Position numbers and translations under genes: made by a program
In this document: piece after piece, positions 53,658 to 61,720 of the stretch
Position numbering within the stretch: position 1 is the first letter of the stretch
How the letters are laid out: every line of letters begins with the position of its first letter
Notes under the pieces: generated by a model
What the model was told of the DNA's origin: nothing
Databases searched by the model: none
What the model saw: only the letters and a program-made list of their open reading frames with translations
Source: Rhodospirillaceae bacterium
GTDB lineage: Bacteria > Pseudomonadota > Alphaproteobacteria > Rhodospirillales > UBA2165
Direction: 5' to 3'
NCBI GenBank assembly: GCA_947467145.1
Contig: CANIGJ010000010.1
Location: 49,401-113,400 of the forward strand
DNA length: 64,000 nt

Positions 53658-54446
53658 ATGCCCGAACATATCCTGCCGATACCCCCGCGTTGGGAGAAGG
53701 ATCTCGAATACGGCTGGGTCACTTTCAAACGCGGCAACGACGAATTGCGCGGCTATTTTGCAAAGCCGAAAGGCGGCACCAATCTGCCCGGTATCGTGAT
53801 GGCGCCGGAAAATCTTGGCATCATCGAACACCGCCAGGACGTGACACGCCGTCTGGCGAAGGCCGGTTATGCTTGCATCACGGTCGATCCTTATAGCCGC
53901 ATCGGCGGACAGAGCCCCCGCGATTTCAAGGATGCGACCGAGCGCCGCATCAAGGCCAGTCTGGCGACGCCGGACGAACAATTCGTGCCCGATCTTCAGG
54001 CAGCGGCTGATTGGCTGGCGGCCCGCGACGACGTCGACGGCAATCGCATCGGCGCCATCGGTTATTGCTCGGGCGGCGGTTCGACCTACGGTTGGGTGCT
54101 GGGTGAGAGTCACAACATCAAATGTACGGTCATCTTCTACGGGGCGCCGAAATCGCGCGGCAATTCGCGCCCCGACGGCAAGGATCTCGATCGCACGAAA
54201 AATGGTGCAAAGCTGCAAATGCCGATCCTCATCCATCACGGTGATGCCGATAAATCGGTGGCGCTTGGCGATGCGCAAGAAATGGTCGCGGCGCTGAAGA
54301 CGTCGCCGCAGCCGGTCGAATTCCATATTTATCCGGGTGCCGATCACGCCTATCACGACGACACGCACCCGCAATATCACGAGAGCGCGTCGAACGAGAG
54401 CTGGGCGCGCACCCTCGCGTTTTTCGACAAATACCTGAAGAAATAA
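53658..54446 (+). CDS. Dienelactone hydrolase family protein
   Basis: 262 residues. Nucleophile C137 in GYCSGG; GIVMAPENLG at 45-54 bears the Glu-type motif; GADHAYHDD gives the catalytic His; PILIHHGDADKSV is the Asp loop. GGGAGAGGACGA precedes ATG 53658, 17 bases after the carboxylase-type gene, so cotranscribed. Would hydrolyse a lactone or CoA-type/cyclic ester product. Distinct from the member at 9511 (longer N-terminus). Confidence 0.87.
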   Translation: MPEHILPIPPRWEKDLEYGWVTFKRGNDELRGYFAKPKGGTNLPGIVMAPENLGIIEHRQDVTRRLAKAGYACITVDPYSRIGGQSPRDFKDATERRIKASLATPDEQFVPDLQAAADWLAARDDVDGNRIGAIGYCSGGGSTYGWVLGESHNIKCTVIFYGAPKSRGNSRPDGKDLDRTKNGAKLQMPILIHHGDADKSVALGDAQEMVAALKTSPQPVEFHIYPGADHAYHDDTHPQYHESASNESWARTLAFFDKYLKK

Positions 54447-54492
54447 TGCCGCCGATCGCGGCAACCGCAACATAGAAATGGGAGAAACAAAT

Positions 54493-55359
54493 ATGGCGAA
54501 AACGGCACTGCGTTCGCGTTGGATCATGGCCAATGGCGTGAAGACGCATTACTCCGAAGCCGGCGGCAACGGCAAAGCCCTCGTGGCCCTGCATGGCGGC
54601 GGCGCGGGCTCGTCCGGCGTTGCGGGCATGGGCCTGGTGATGGAGCGTTTCGCGGATGACGACATCCGTATCATCGCACCCGACTCGATCGGCGGTTTCG
54701 GTCTCACCGATCCTTACGCCCCGGTGCCCTATGGCCTCAACAGCCGCGCCAAGCACACGGCGGATTTCATCGATGCGATGTGCCTCGACAAGGTGACGAT
54801 CCTTGGTAATTCGCAGGGTGCCTACACGGCGGCCCAGTATGCGCTGACCCATCCGGACCGCGTCGAGAAGATCATTCTCGTCTCGACCTTGACCATCGCT
54901 CAGGCCTTCGGCATCCAGCAGGCGCCGAACGCGGCGATGAAGGCGCTGAACGGTTACGACGGCACGCGTGATGCGATGAAGCGTTTGCTGAGTGCGCTGA
55001 TCGTCGATCCGTCGCGCATCACCGACAAGCTGATCGACGAACGCCAAGCCGCGGCGACGCGTCCCGGCGCGCTCGAAGCCTTTAAGGCGTTTGGGGCCTC
55101 GATCGGGCGCATGCGGGAAAACCCAGTTTTCGCGCTGCAGGTTGATATGAAGGACAAGTTGCCGACCTTGACCAAGCACATCCCGACGATCTTCCTGTGG
55201 GGCGATGCCGATCCCTTCGCGATCCCGGAAACCGGGCGCGCGCTGGAGAAGGCCTTGCCGGACGTGAAGTTCCACTGGGTCGCAGGCGCGGGTCATCAGG
55301 TTCAGACCGACAAGCCTGATGAATCCTACAAGATCATCCGCGACTTCATGATGGCCTGA
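54493..55359 (+). CDS. Alpha/beta hydrolase, meta-cleavage-product hydrolase-like
   Basis: 288 residues. LHGGGAGSSG at 33-42 is the oxyanion motif typical of BphD/MhpC-type C-C hydrolases, GNSQGA with nucleophile S107, LWGDADPF with Asp, and GAGHQVQTDKP with His. GGGAGAAAC precedes ATG 54493; the 18 bases around its start match those of the amidohydrolase at 1038. With the LigB-type dioxygenase in the same operon, it probably hydrolyses the C-C bond of a ring-fission product. Confidence 0.85.
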   Translation: MAKTALRSRWIMANGVKTHYSEAGGNGKALVALHGGGAGSSGVAGMGLVMERFADDDIRIIAPDSIGGFGLTDPYAPVPYGLNSRAKHTADFIDAMCLDKVTILGNSQGAYTAAQYALTHPDRVEKIILVSTLTIAQAFGIQQAPNAAMKALNGYDGTRDAMKRLLSALIVDPSRITDKLIDERQAAATRPGALEAFKAFGASIGRMRENPVFALQVDMKDKLPTLTKHIPTIFLWGDADPFAIPETGRALEKALPDVKFHWVAGAGHQVQTDKPDESYKIIRDFMMA

Positions 55360-55373
55360 GCGGAGATATAGCG

Positions 55374-55784
55374 ATGACCCTCGATCGTTCTTCCATGCCG
55401 CTGAGCCCGGATTCACCCGAACGTATGGAAGGGATGGTGCCGGGCGTGAAGGCCGGCGGATTTCTGTTCCTGTCGGCGATCCGCGGTCGCGATCCGAAAG
55501 CCGGCGGCCATGGTGGAATGGTCGAGGAGCCGCTCGAACAGGCGCGTCAGGCGCTGCGTAACCTCGAGGCCGTACTCAAGGCCTCGGGGGCGACGCTCCA
55601 GCATGTTGTGAAAGTGACGCTCTATCTGCACGATCTGGAGCGCCGCAAGGAATTCCATCAAGCATGGATGGAGTTTTTCCCGGTGAATCCACCGGCGCGT
55701 ATCGCCGTCGGTGTGGCCGATGCCAATGCCTCGCCGGGCGGCAAAGCCCACTACGCGCTCGACGTCATCGCTTTGGCGCCGTGA
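55374..55784 (+). CDS. RidA/YjgF family protein
   Basis: 136 residues, single RidA domain: VKAGGFLFLSAIRGRDP, EQARQALRNLEAVLKASGAT, VVKVTLYLHDLERRKEF, and the C-terminal PPARIAVGVAD with the conserved Arg. RidA enzymes deaminate enamine/imine intermediates or act on related tautomers. Its place between hydrolase and binding-protein genes suggests a pathway intermediate with an imine or an enol. Confidence 0.88.
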   Translation: MTLDRSSMPLSPDSPERMEGMVPGVKAGGFLFLSAIRGRDPKAGGHGGMVEEPLEQARQALRNLEAVLKASGATLQHVVKVTLYLHDLERRKEFHQAWMEFFPVNPPARIAVGVADANASPGGKAHYALDVIALAP

Positions 55785-55819
55785 CGCGCACATAGAAACG
55801 GTTACTCAGGGAGATGACT

Positions 55820-57352
55820 ATGACGAAGAATGTTTTAAACGGTATGGCGCTCGCTGGGGCCGTTGTCGCCTTGGCTGCGTTCCCCGCATCCGCGCAAAAA
55901 GCGAAGGACACCCTTCGCATCGCGGTCGGCACCAATATCCCGCAATTATCGATCTACGAATTCGCGCAGCCGGACGCCGACTTCTTCTACCGCGAACTCT
56001 ACGACAACCTCATGATCTACAATGAGGAGAAGAAAACGTTCGATCCGCGTCTGGCCAAATCGGCGAAACAGGTCGGTCCGACGACGATCGAATTCGAGTT
56101 GCGCGACGACATCACCTTCCACAGCGGCAACAAGATGACTGCCGACGACGCGGTCTATACCTTGAACTGGACGGTGGCCCCCGACACCAAGATGTTCCTG
56201 CAAAACCGCTATACCGGCGTGATTAAAAGCGCGGAGAAGACGGGCCCCTATACCTTCCGCCTGAACACGGTGGCGCCGACTGCGATCGACATGCTGCGCC
56301 TGCGCAGCTTTTTCGTCTACGATTCCAAAATCCATCAGCCTCTGGCCGACAAGACTGAATACGGTCGCAAGGGCATCGGCACGGGGCCGATGCAATTGAC
56401 TTCGTTCGAGCCTGGTCAAAAGATGGTCATGACTCCCTTCAAGGATTTCAAGCTCGGCAAGCCGAACGAGATTGGCCGTATCGAAGGTTATTTCGTTGGC
56501 GATCAGCAGACCCAGATCGCGCAATTGCTGACCGGGGGCATCGACCTGATGCGCAACCCGACGTGGGACCAAATTACCGAATTCTCCAAACGTCCCGGCT
56601 TCGGCGCCTCGGTCACCGAAGGTAACAACATCCTTTATATGACCTATGATACGATCAACCGGTCCGAGGATGCCAAGGCGTTGACGGACGTTCGCGTGCG
56701 CCGCGCGATCATCATGGCGCTCGATCGGGAATTGCTGATCAAGCAGATTGGTGTGCGGGGACAAGATCCGCGTCCGCTGCCCGCCTTATGTATCAGTTCG
56801 ATGATCGCCTGTGTGCATAATACGGCGGCCCCGGGCTTCAATCGTGACGAAGCGAAGAAGCTGCTCAAGGAAGCTGGCTACGAAAACGGCTTCAAGCTTG
56901 AGATCACCACGGTCCCGCAATATCGCCCGTGGGCAGAGGCAATCGCGGGTGAGCTGCGCAAGGTCAACATCGAAGCAACCGTCAATCCGCAGACCGATGT
57001 GGTGATCCGCAAGCTGCGCTCGACGGGCAAGATTCAAATGGCTATGGAAAATATGCCGGTCCTAGCGATTCCGGATGCGCATCTGACCTATCAGATCAAT
57101 TTCGGCAATCGTTCCGAGCTTTATATCAAGGATGATGAATTCCTGAAGCTCGGCGAAGACGGTCTATCGACCCGCGATCCGGCTCTGCGCGACCGCATCT
57201 ATGCGCAAATGTTCGATCGCATCAATGACCAGATGTACTTGCTGCCGTTGACGGCGATCCCGTCGACTTATCTTCACACGGCCGAGGTTTTCTATCGCCA
57301 GACGCAGGGCTTCAAATTCACGCCGCGTATCACCGACTTCCATTGGAAATAA
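55820..57352 (+). CDS. ABC transporter substrate-binding protein, family 5, orphan
   Basis: 510 residues. Signal peptide to FPASAQ, then KDTLRIAVGTNIPQ. Family-5 motifs are RDDITFHSGNKMTADDAVYT and DVRVRRAIIMALDRELLIKQ. Paralogue of the protein at 22509; both end in FxWK. AGGGAG six bases before ATG 55820 decides against the ATG two codons earlier. No permease in the window. Probably captures the substrate of the surrounding pathway. Confidence 0.88.
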   Translation: MTKNVLNGMALAGAVVALAAFPASAQKAKDTLRIAVGTNIPQLSIYEFAQPDADFFYRELYDNLMIYNEEKKTFDPRLAKSAKQVGPTTIEFELRDDITFHSGNKMTADDAVYTLNWTVAPDTKMFLQNRYTGVIKSAEKTGPYTFRLNTVAPTAIDMLRLRSFFVYDSKIHQPLADKTEYGRKGIGTGPMQLTSFEPGQKMVMTPFKDFKLGKPNEIGRIEGYFVGDQQTQIAQLLTGGIDLMRNPTWDQITEFSKRPGFGASVTEGNNILYMTYDTINRSEDAKALTDVRVRRAIIMALDRELLIKQIGVRGQDPRPLPALCISSMIACVHNTAAPGFNRDEAKKLLKEAGYENGFKLEITTVPQYRPWAEAIAGELRKVNIEATVNPQTDVVIRKLRSTGKIQMAMENMPVLAIPDAHLTYQINFGNRSELYIKDDEFLKLGEDGLSTRDPALRDRIYAQMFDRINDQMYLLPLTAIPSTYLHTAEVFYRQTQGFKFTPRITDFHWK

Positions 57353-57384
57353 CCGTCCAACGGATGTCTGCAGGAGTCTGAAAA

Positions 57385-58332
57385 ATGCCCATCGGTCTTG
57401 GTCTCGCGTGTTCGCACGCCCCCAACGTTTTCGTATCGCCCGAGGATTGGGAGATACGCTACAAGTCCGCGATCGCGGACGTGCCGCAGCCCCTTGCTGC
57501 GGCCAAGGAAACGGCGGAGGTACGCAAGGCATACGCGGATCGGATCGATGGGGCGTTCAAGACGCTTGAGCAGAAGCTCGCCGAATACGAGCCCGATGCG
57601 CTGATCATGGTCACCGACGACCATAGTGAGATGTACGACGAATACTTGTGCCAGCCGCAGCTCGCCATGTTTCTGGGCGAGAAGGGCACCGGCACAATGA
57701 CCCTCGCCGCTCCCTCGCAGGATGCGAAAACCTCGCCCCGCGTCGAGGTCCAGTGCGATCCGGATTTGGCTAAATATATCGCCAAGGGGTTGACCCAGCG
57801 CGATTTCGACCCGGCCTTTACCCGGACCAAAGAGACCCACTCGTTGGGCCCCAACGATCGTGGCATGGGCCATGGCTTCACGCGCACGGCGCCCAAGATC
57901 ATGCCCAAGTTGGATATCCCGACCGTGCTGATCTGGCTCAATTGCTATTACGAACCGCTGCCCACCGCGCGGCGTTGCCTCGCCTTGGGCCGGGCGTTGA
58001 CGGATATTTGCAAGAAGGTCGACAAGAAGATCGCGATCTTTGGCACCGGCGGCTTGTCGCACGATCCACGCGGTCCGCGCGCCGGCTGGATCGACGAGCC
58101 GCTGGACCGTTCGGTGTTGGAGGCGCTGGCCGACGGTGAACCGGACCGTTTGTCGTCGCTCTATACTTTCGAATCGGACACCTTCCACGGCGGCACCGGC
58201 GAAATCCGCAACTGGCTGGTGGTCGGCGGCGCAATGGGCGCGTCCAAGGCGACCATCGTCGATTACATGCCGGTGCATCACATCATTACCGGCTGCGGTT
58301 TTGCCTATTGGGACGCCGACACAAAGGCCTAA
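57385..58332 (+). CDS. Class III extradiol dioxygenase (LigB superfamily)
   Basis: 315 residues. H11 in LACSHAPN, H80 region DDHSEMYDE and the Glu in the C-terminal half match the Fe(II) site of protocatechuate 4,5-dioxygenase beta and related enzymes; GGLSHDPRGPRAGW is a strongly conserved LigB segment carrying the catalytic His. Cuts the ring next to a diol. Starts 32 bases after the binding-protein gene. Probably the ring-opening step of this operon; the alpha-type small subunit (LigA) is not present. Confidence 0.87.
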   Translation: MPIGLGLACSHAPNVFVSPEDWEIRYKSAIADVPQPLAAAKETAEVRKAYADRIDGAFKTLEQKLAEYEPDALIMVTDDHSEMYDEYLCQPQLAMFLGEKGTGTMTLAAPSQDAKTSPRVEVQCDPDLAKYIAKGLTQRDFDPAFTRTKETHSLGPNDRGMGHGFTRTAPKIMPKLDIPTVLIWLNCYYEPLPTARRCLALGRALTDICKKVDKKIAIFGTGGLSHDPRGPRAGWIDEPLDRSVLEALADGEPDRLSSLYTFESDTFHGGTGEIRNWLVVGGAMGASKATIVDYMPVHHIITGCGFAYWDADTKA

Positions 58333-58424
58333 GTCCGCTGTGATCGCCAAGGATTTGCTTTTATGGCGCGTTGGGTCATTCTGAAGCCGCATTCGTGGTG
58401 CGCCGAAGAGACCCAGCCCCTGCC

Positions 58425-59186
58425 GTGACCGATTTTGTTCCCCCTGAATTCGATCTGAGCCACAACCGGGCGCCGATCTACGTTCAGCTCTCGACATTGT
58501 TCCGCCGCTTCATCGTGACGGGGCACTGGCCGGTCGATCGGCAGGTGCCGACGCACGAGACGTTGGCTGTGCAATTCGATGTCAATCCCGCGACGATCCG
58601 CAAGGCGATCGCCATGCTGGAAGACGAAGGCCTCGTGAAGCGCTATCGTCGCCATGGTACGTTCGTTACGGCCAAACCCGCGGTGGCCGATTGGTTCCGT
58701 ATCGGGACGACCTGGGACGCGGCGGTTCGCTCATTCGATGGCCTCAGTATCGAAATCGTCGCGCAAAGCGATACCGATAAAGTTCCCGAGCCGTTTCATG
58801 ATGCGGGGATTCCGGCGGCTGGTTACCGCTATCTGCGTCGCCTATATCGCCGCGCCGGCGTGCCGATCATGATCGAAGATGCCTATCTCGATCAGGCGCT
58901 ACGCCGCGCGATCGGTGACGCAAAATTGAAAAGCACGCCGACCTTGGCTCTCATCGATAAGCAGCCGGGTTTGCGGATCGATCACGTCGACGAAACGGTG
59001 CGCTTCGGCATCGCGGATACAGACATCTCGGCCATTCTCGCCATTCCGTTGAACGCGTCGGTCGCGATCATTCACCATTCGGTGTTCGGCGAAAAAGCCA
59101 AGCTGCAATATGAAAGCTGTGCCTATCTGCGCGGCGATATTGCCCTGGTGTCCGAACCCATCGAATTCGCAGCAGGCGGCAAATGA
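58425..59186 (+). CDS. GntR-family regulator, HutC/UTRA type (first of two)
   Basis: 253 residues from GTG 58425. The winged HTH is APIYVQLSTLFRRFIVTGHW, then PTHETLAVQFDVNPATIRKA, then MLEDEGLVKRYRRHGTFV. The C-terminal half is a UTRA-like ligand domain (GYRYLRRLYRRAGVPIMIED ... ADTDISAILAIPLNASV). The start is uncertain: the frame is open to a TTG at 58371. It overlaps the next regulator by four bases. Expected to control this operon in response to an acid ligand. Confidence 0.83.
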   Translation: MTDFVPPEFDLSHNRAPIYVQLSTLFRRFIVTGHWPVDRQVPTHETLAVQFDVNPATIRKAIAMLEDEGLVKRYRRHGTFVTAKPAVADWFRIGTTWDAAVRSFDGLSIEIVAQSDTDKVPEPFHDAGIPAAGYRYLRRLYRRAGVPIMIEDAYLDQALRRAIGDAKLKSTPTLALIDKQPGLRIDHVDETVRFGIADTDISAILAIPLNASVAIIHHSVFGEKAKLQYESCAYLRGDIALVSEPIEFAAGGK

Positions 59187-59983
59187 GCCCGCCGAAAAAA
59201 GCCGCACCGGCGAAGACGGCGCCAGAGAAAAAACAGATCGGCGCGCGTCGCCGCGCGGGGGCGTTGCAGCTCAGTCACGCGACCCCGATTTACGTTCAAT
59301 TGATAGTGCATTTCCGCCAGCAAATCGAATCCGGCAAATGGCCGTTGAATACGACGATCCCGGCGCTGGAGAATCTCGCCGCCGAATTCGGCGTGACGCG
59401 AGCCACGGTGCGCCAGGCCGTCGGTTTTCTGCAACGTGAGCGTCTGTTGAGCAGCCGGCGCGGGCGCGGCACCACGGTGATCGGCCGGCCGCGCCGCGAT
59501 TTGTGGCAATCCGTGCCGCATTCGTGGGACGAGTTGCTGCGCTCCGCCGATACCATCCAGGCGGATGTCTTGGACCTGTCGCAGCCGATCCGGTTGCCCG
59601 ATTCGCCGCAGACCGAGCATGGCATTCTGGCACCCAATTACCATGTCATCCGTCGCCTGCTCAGCCGCGACGGCATCCCCTATCTGGTCGGCACATCCTA
59701 TATCGATCGGCGCATCGTCGATGAGGTCGGGGTCGAGGCGTTCGAGAAAACACCCATCTATCGCGGGATCGAGCGATCGCGCCGCAGCCGCGCGAGCCAG
59801 GGCGACCAGACCTTGACCCTGACGACCGCCGATGCCGAGATTGCCTATCTGCTGGAGATCCCGTTGGGGGCGCCGATTGTGACCGTTCTGCGCTGGGTCA
59901 TCGATCAGGCGGGTACCTTGATTTACCAATCGGAAGGGCAGTTCCGCAGCGATTTCGTGCAAGCTTCCCGGCGTTTGCGCTAA
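59183..59983 (+). CDS. GntR-family regulator, HutC/UTRA type (second of two)
   Basis: 266 residues. A Lys/Ala-rich N-terminal extension of about 25 residues precedes the winged HTH (TPIYVQLIVHFRQQIESGKW ... ENLAAEFGVTRATVRQAVGF). The UTRA-like part contains YHVIRRLLSRDGIPYLVGTS. ATG 59183 overlaps the TGA of the first regulator. The two differ enough to have different ligands or to form a heterodimer. Confidence 0.84.
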   Translation: MSPPKKAAPAKTAPEKKQIGARRRAGALQLSHATPIYVQLIVHFRQQIESGKWPLNTTIPALENLAAEFGVTRATVRQAVGFLQRERLLSSRRGRGTTVIGRPRRDLWQSVPHSWDELLRSADTIQADVLDLSQPIRLPDSPQTEHGILAPNYHVIRRLLSRDGIPYLVGTSYIDRRIVDEVGVEAFEKTPIYRGIERSRRSRASQGDQTLTLTTADAEIAYLLEIPLGAPIVTVLRWVIDQAGTLIYQSEGQFRSDFVQASRRLR

Positions 59984-60021
59984 GATGGCTGAAATTCATG
60001 ACCAGTTCGGGGAGAAGCGTT

Positions 60022-60312
60022 TTGGCTGAAGGCGATCCAGTAGAATTCTATGTCGAACGCGTCGCGAATATGTCGCACGCAAATGGCGTGTTCCGCATTA
60101 CCTTCGCGCAGCAGGCCGAGGGCGATGCCATTCGTCCGATGGTCCGACTTTTGATTCCGGCCAATCAGCTTTCGCCGATCCTGCAGGGGATATCGAATGC
60201 CGCGCGCGATATCGGCGAGCAGGTCCAGGCGCGGATGGGAACGCCCGCCGCCGGCCAAGCCGATCAGGCGGCCGCAGCTGAGGCGCCGGCCAAGGCCCGC
60301 CCCAAGAAATAA
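60022..60312 (+). CDS. Small hypothetical protein (96 aa)
   Basis: TTG 60022 is chosen because GGGGAG stands eight bases upstream; ATG 59998 in the same frame has no ribosome site. The product reads EFYVERVANMSHANGVFRIT ... MVRLLIPANQLSPILQGI, ending in an Ala/Lys-rich tail. The pattern of a short beta-rich domain followed by a helix resembles conserved alphaproteobacterial proteins of unknown function; I do not recognise a named family. Downstream of the regulators by 38 bases. Confidence 0.62.
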   Translation: MAEGDPVEFYVERVANMSHANGVFRITFAQQAEGDAIRPMVRLLIPANQLSPILQGISNAARDIGEQVQARMGTPAAGQADQAAAAEAPAKARPKK

Positions 60313-60335
60313 TCGACAAATAATTGTGATCGGGG

Positions 60336-60356
60336 CGCTGAACGGATCGTTCAGCG
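60336..60356. terminator. Possible hairpin between convergent genes
   Basis: CGCTGAACG-gat-CGTTCAGCG is a perfect 9-bp inverted repeat between the small gene (stop 60312) and the adaptor gene, overlapping the latter's last codons. No good T-run follows on either strand, so a terminator role is tentative. Confidence 0.35.
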
Positions 60357-61715
60357 TTCCCGCATCGCATCCGTCAGGCGGGTGATATAGGGATCGAGCA
60401 GGTACTCGATCACGGTCCGCTCGCCCGTGTGGATATTGGCGACAACCCGCACGCCTGGAAACAAGTTGTAGCGCAGGTGTTTGTTCTCGAAGAAACTCGA
60501 ATCGGTTTCGATCCGGACTTTGTAGAACGGCATGCCATCCGGCGTGAGTAGAGCATCGGGCGAGACCGAGACGACCTTGCCCGGTAAGCCGCCGAAGCGA
60601 TTTCCGTCCGCCGAGGCAAGGCGCACCATCGCCGGCTGCCCCTCGGCAACATAGCCGATGTCCTGCGTTTGCAGCTTGGCTTCGACGATCAATCGATCGC
60701 CTTCGGGCACGATATCGACCACCGGTTCGCCGGGCTTCACCACGCCGCCGATGGTGTTGATATAAACCGTCTTCACGACGCCTTCGATGGGCGAGCGGAT
60801 CGTCGTGCGATCGAAGCTGTCCCTGAATTTTCCCATACGCTGGCCCAATTCCTGGAGCGTCAGGCGGGCATCGTCGAGCGCCTTGCGATTGTCGTTATCG
60901 AAGGTGCTGCGGATCGATTTCTGGGCGGCGGTCGCTTCGGCCAGGGCAGCCTCGGCGACGGTCAGAGTGATCTTATCTTCTTCGATCCCGCCCTCCAGGG
61001 TATTCACGTCCTTCAAGAGGTCGAGATGCTTATAGCGATTGGTAAGATTGTCCTTGAGCAGGCCTTCGCTGATGGTGAGCTGCTCCTTGAGCAGCCCTAG
61101 GCTCCGCTGACGGTTGCGGATGCGGGTTTTGATTTCCTCGATCGCGCGCGTCTTCTGGATGGCGGCCTGGCCGGACCGGTCAACCTCGTCGACATGACGT
61201 TGCTTGGCGATGGTGAAGGCCTGCTGGGCTTGGCGCACCAGAACGGGAAACTGAGCAGTGAGATCGGGCTCGAAGGTGACCTCGGAGGCGCCGGCGAGCA
61301 ACGCTTCGTAGCGCGCGACGTCGATGCGTAATGACGTCAGGCGGATGTTCAATTCGGACACATCAGCCAGGCTGGATGTCGGTGCCAGGATCATGAGCGG
61401 CTGATCGATCGCGACGCGGGCCCCTTCGCGCACCAGGATCTGCGACACGATGCCGCCTTCCAGATGCTGCACGCGCTTGACCGAGGTCGAAGGAATGATT
61501 TCTCCTTGGGCGACGCTGACGATGTCCAGGGTCGATACCCAGGCCCAGATGAGAAAGGACAGGGTGGCGCCGGCACACAGCATATAGACGATATGCGGCC
61601 CCACGCCCTCGTCGGGCTGCGGCTCGCCCATACGCGCGCGGATACTTTGTATGATCGGCGCGGCACGATCGACGACGTGGCGTTGGTAGAGGTCGCGGAG
61701 GTCTTGCAGCTTCAT
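60351..61715 (-). CDS. Type I secretion membrane-fusion protein (HlyD/PrtE family)
   Basis: 454 residues. One N-terminal membrane anchor (IVYMLCAGATLSFLIWAW, about 45-62), then EIIPSTSVKRVQHLEGGIV, the lipoyl-type half, a long coiled coil (about 120-300), and VKTVYINTIGGVVKPGEPVV, which closes the barrel domain. It bridges the ABC exporter and an outer-membrane TolC-like channel. Starts five bases after the exporter stop, so cotranscribed. No TolC-type gene is in the window. Confidence 0.92.
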   Translation of the reverse strand: MKLQDLRDLYQRHVVDRAAPIIQSIRARMGEPQPDEGVGPHIVYMLCAGATLSFLIWAWVSTLDIVSVAQGEIIPSTSVKRVQHLEGGIVSQILVREGARVAIDQPLMILAPTSSLADVSELNIRLTSLRIDVARYEALLAGASEVTFEPDLTAQFPVLVRQAQQAFTIAKQRHVDEVDRSGQAAIQKTRAIEEIKTRIRNRQRSLGLLKEQLTISEGLLKDNLTNRYKHLDLLKDVNTLEGGIEEDKITLTVAEAALAEATAAQKSIRSTFDNDNRKALDDARLTLQELGQRMGKFRDSFDRTTIRSPIEGVVKTVYINTIGGVVKPGEPVVDIVPEGDRLIVEAKLQTQDIGYVAEGQPAMVRLASADGNRFGGLPGKVVSVSPDALLTPDGMPFYKVRIETDSSFFENKHLRYNLFPGVRVVANIHTGERTVIEYLLDPYITRLTDAMRER

Positions 61716-61720
61716 TGCCG

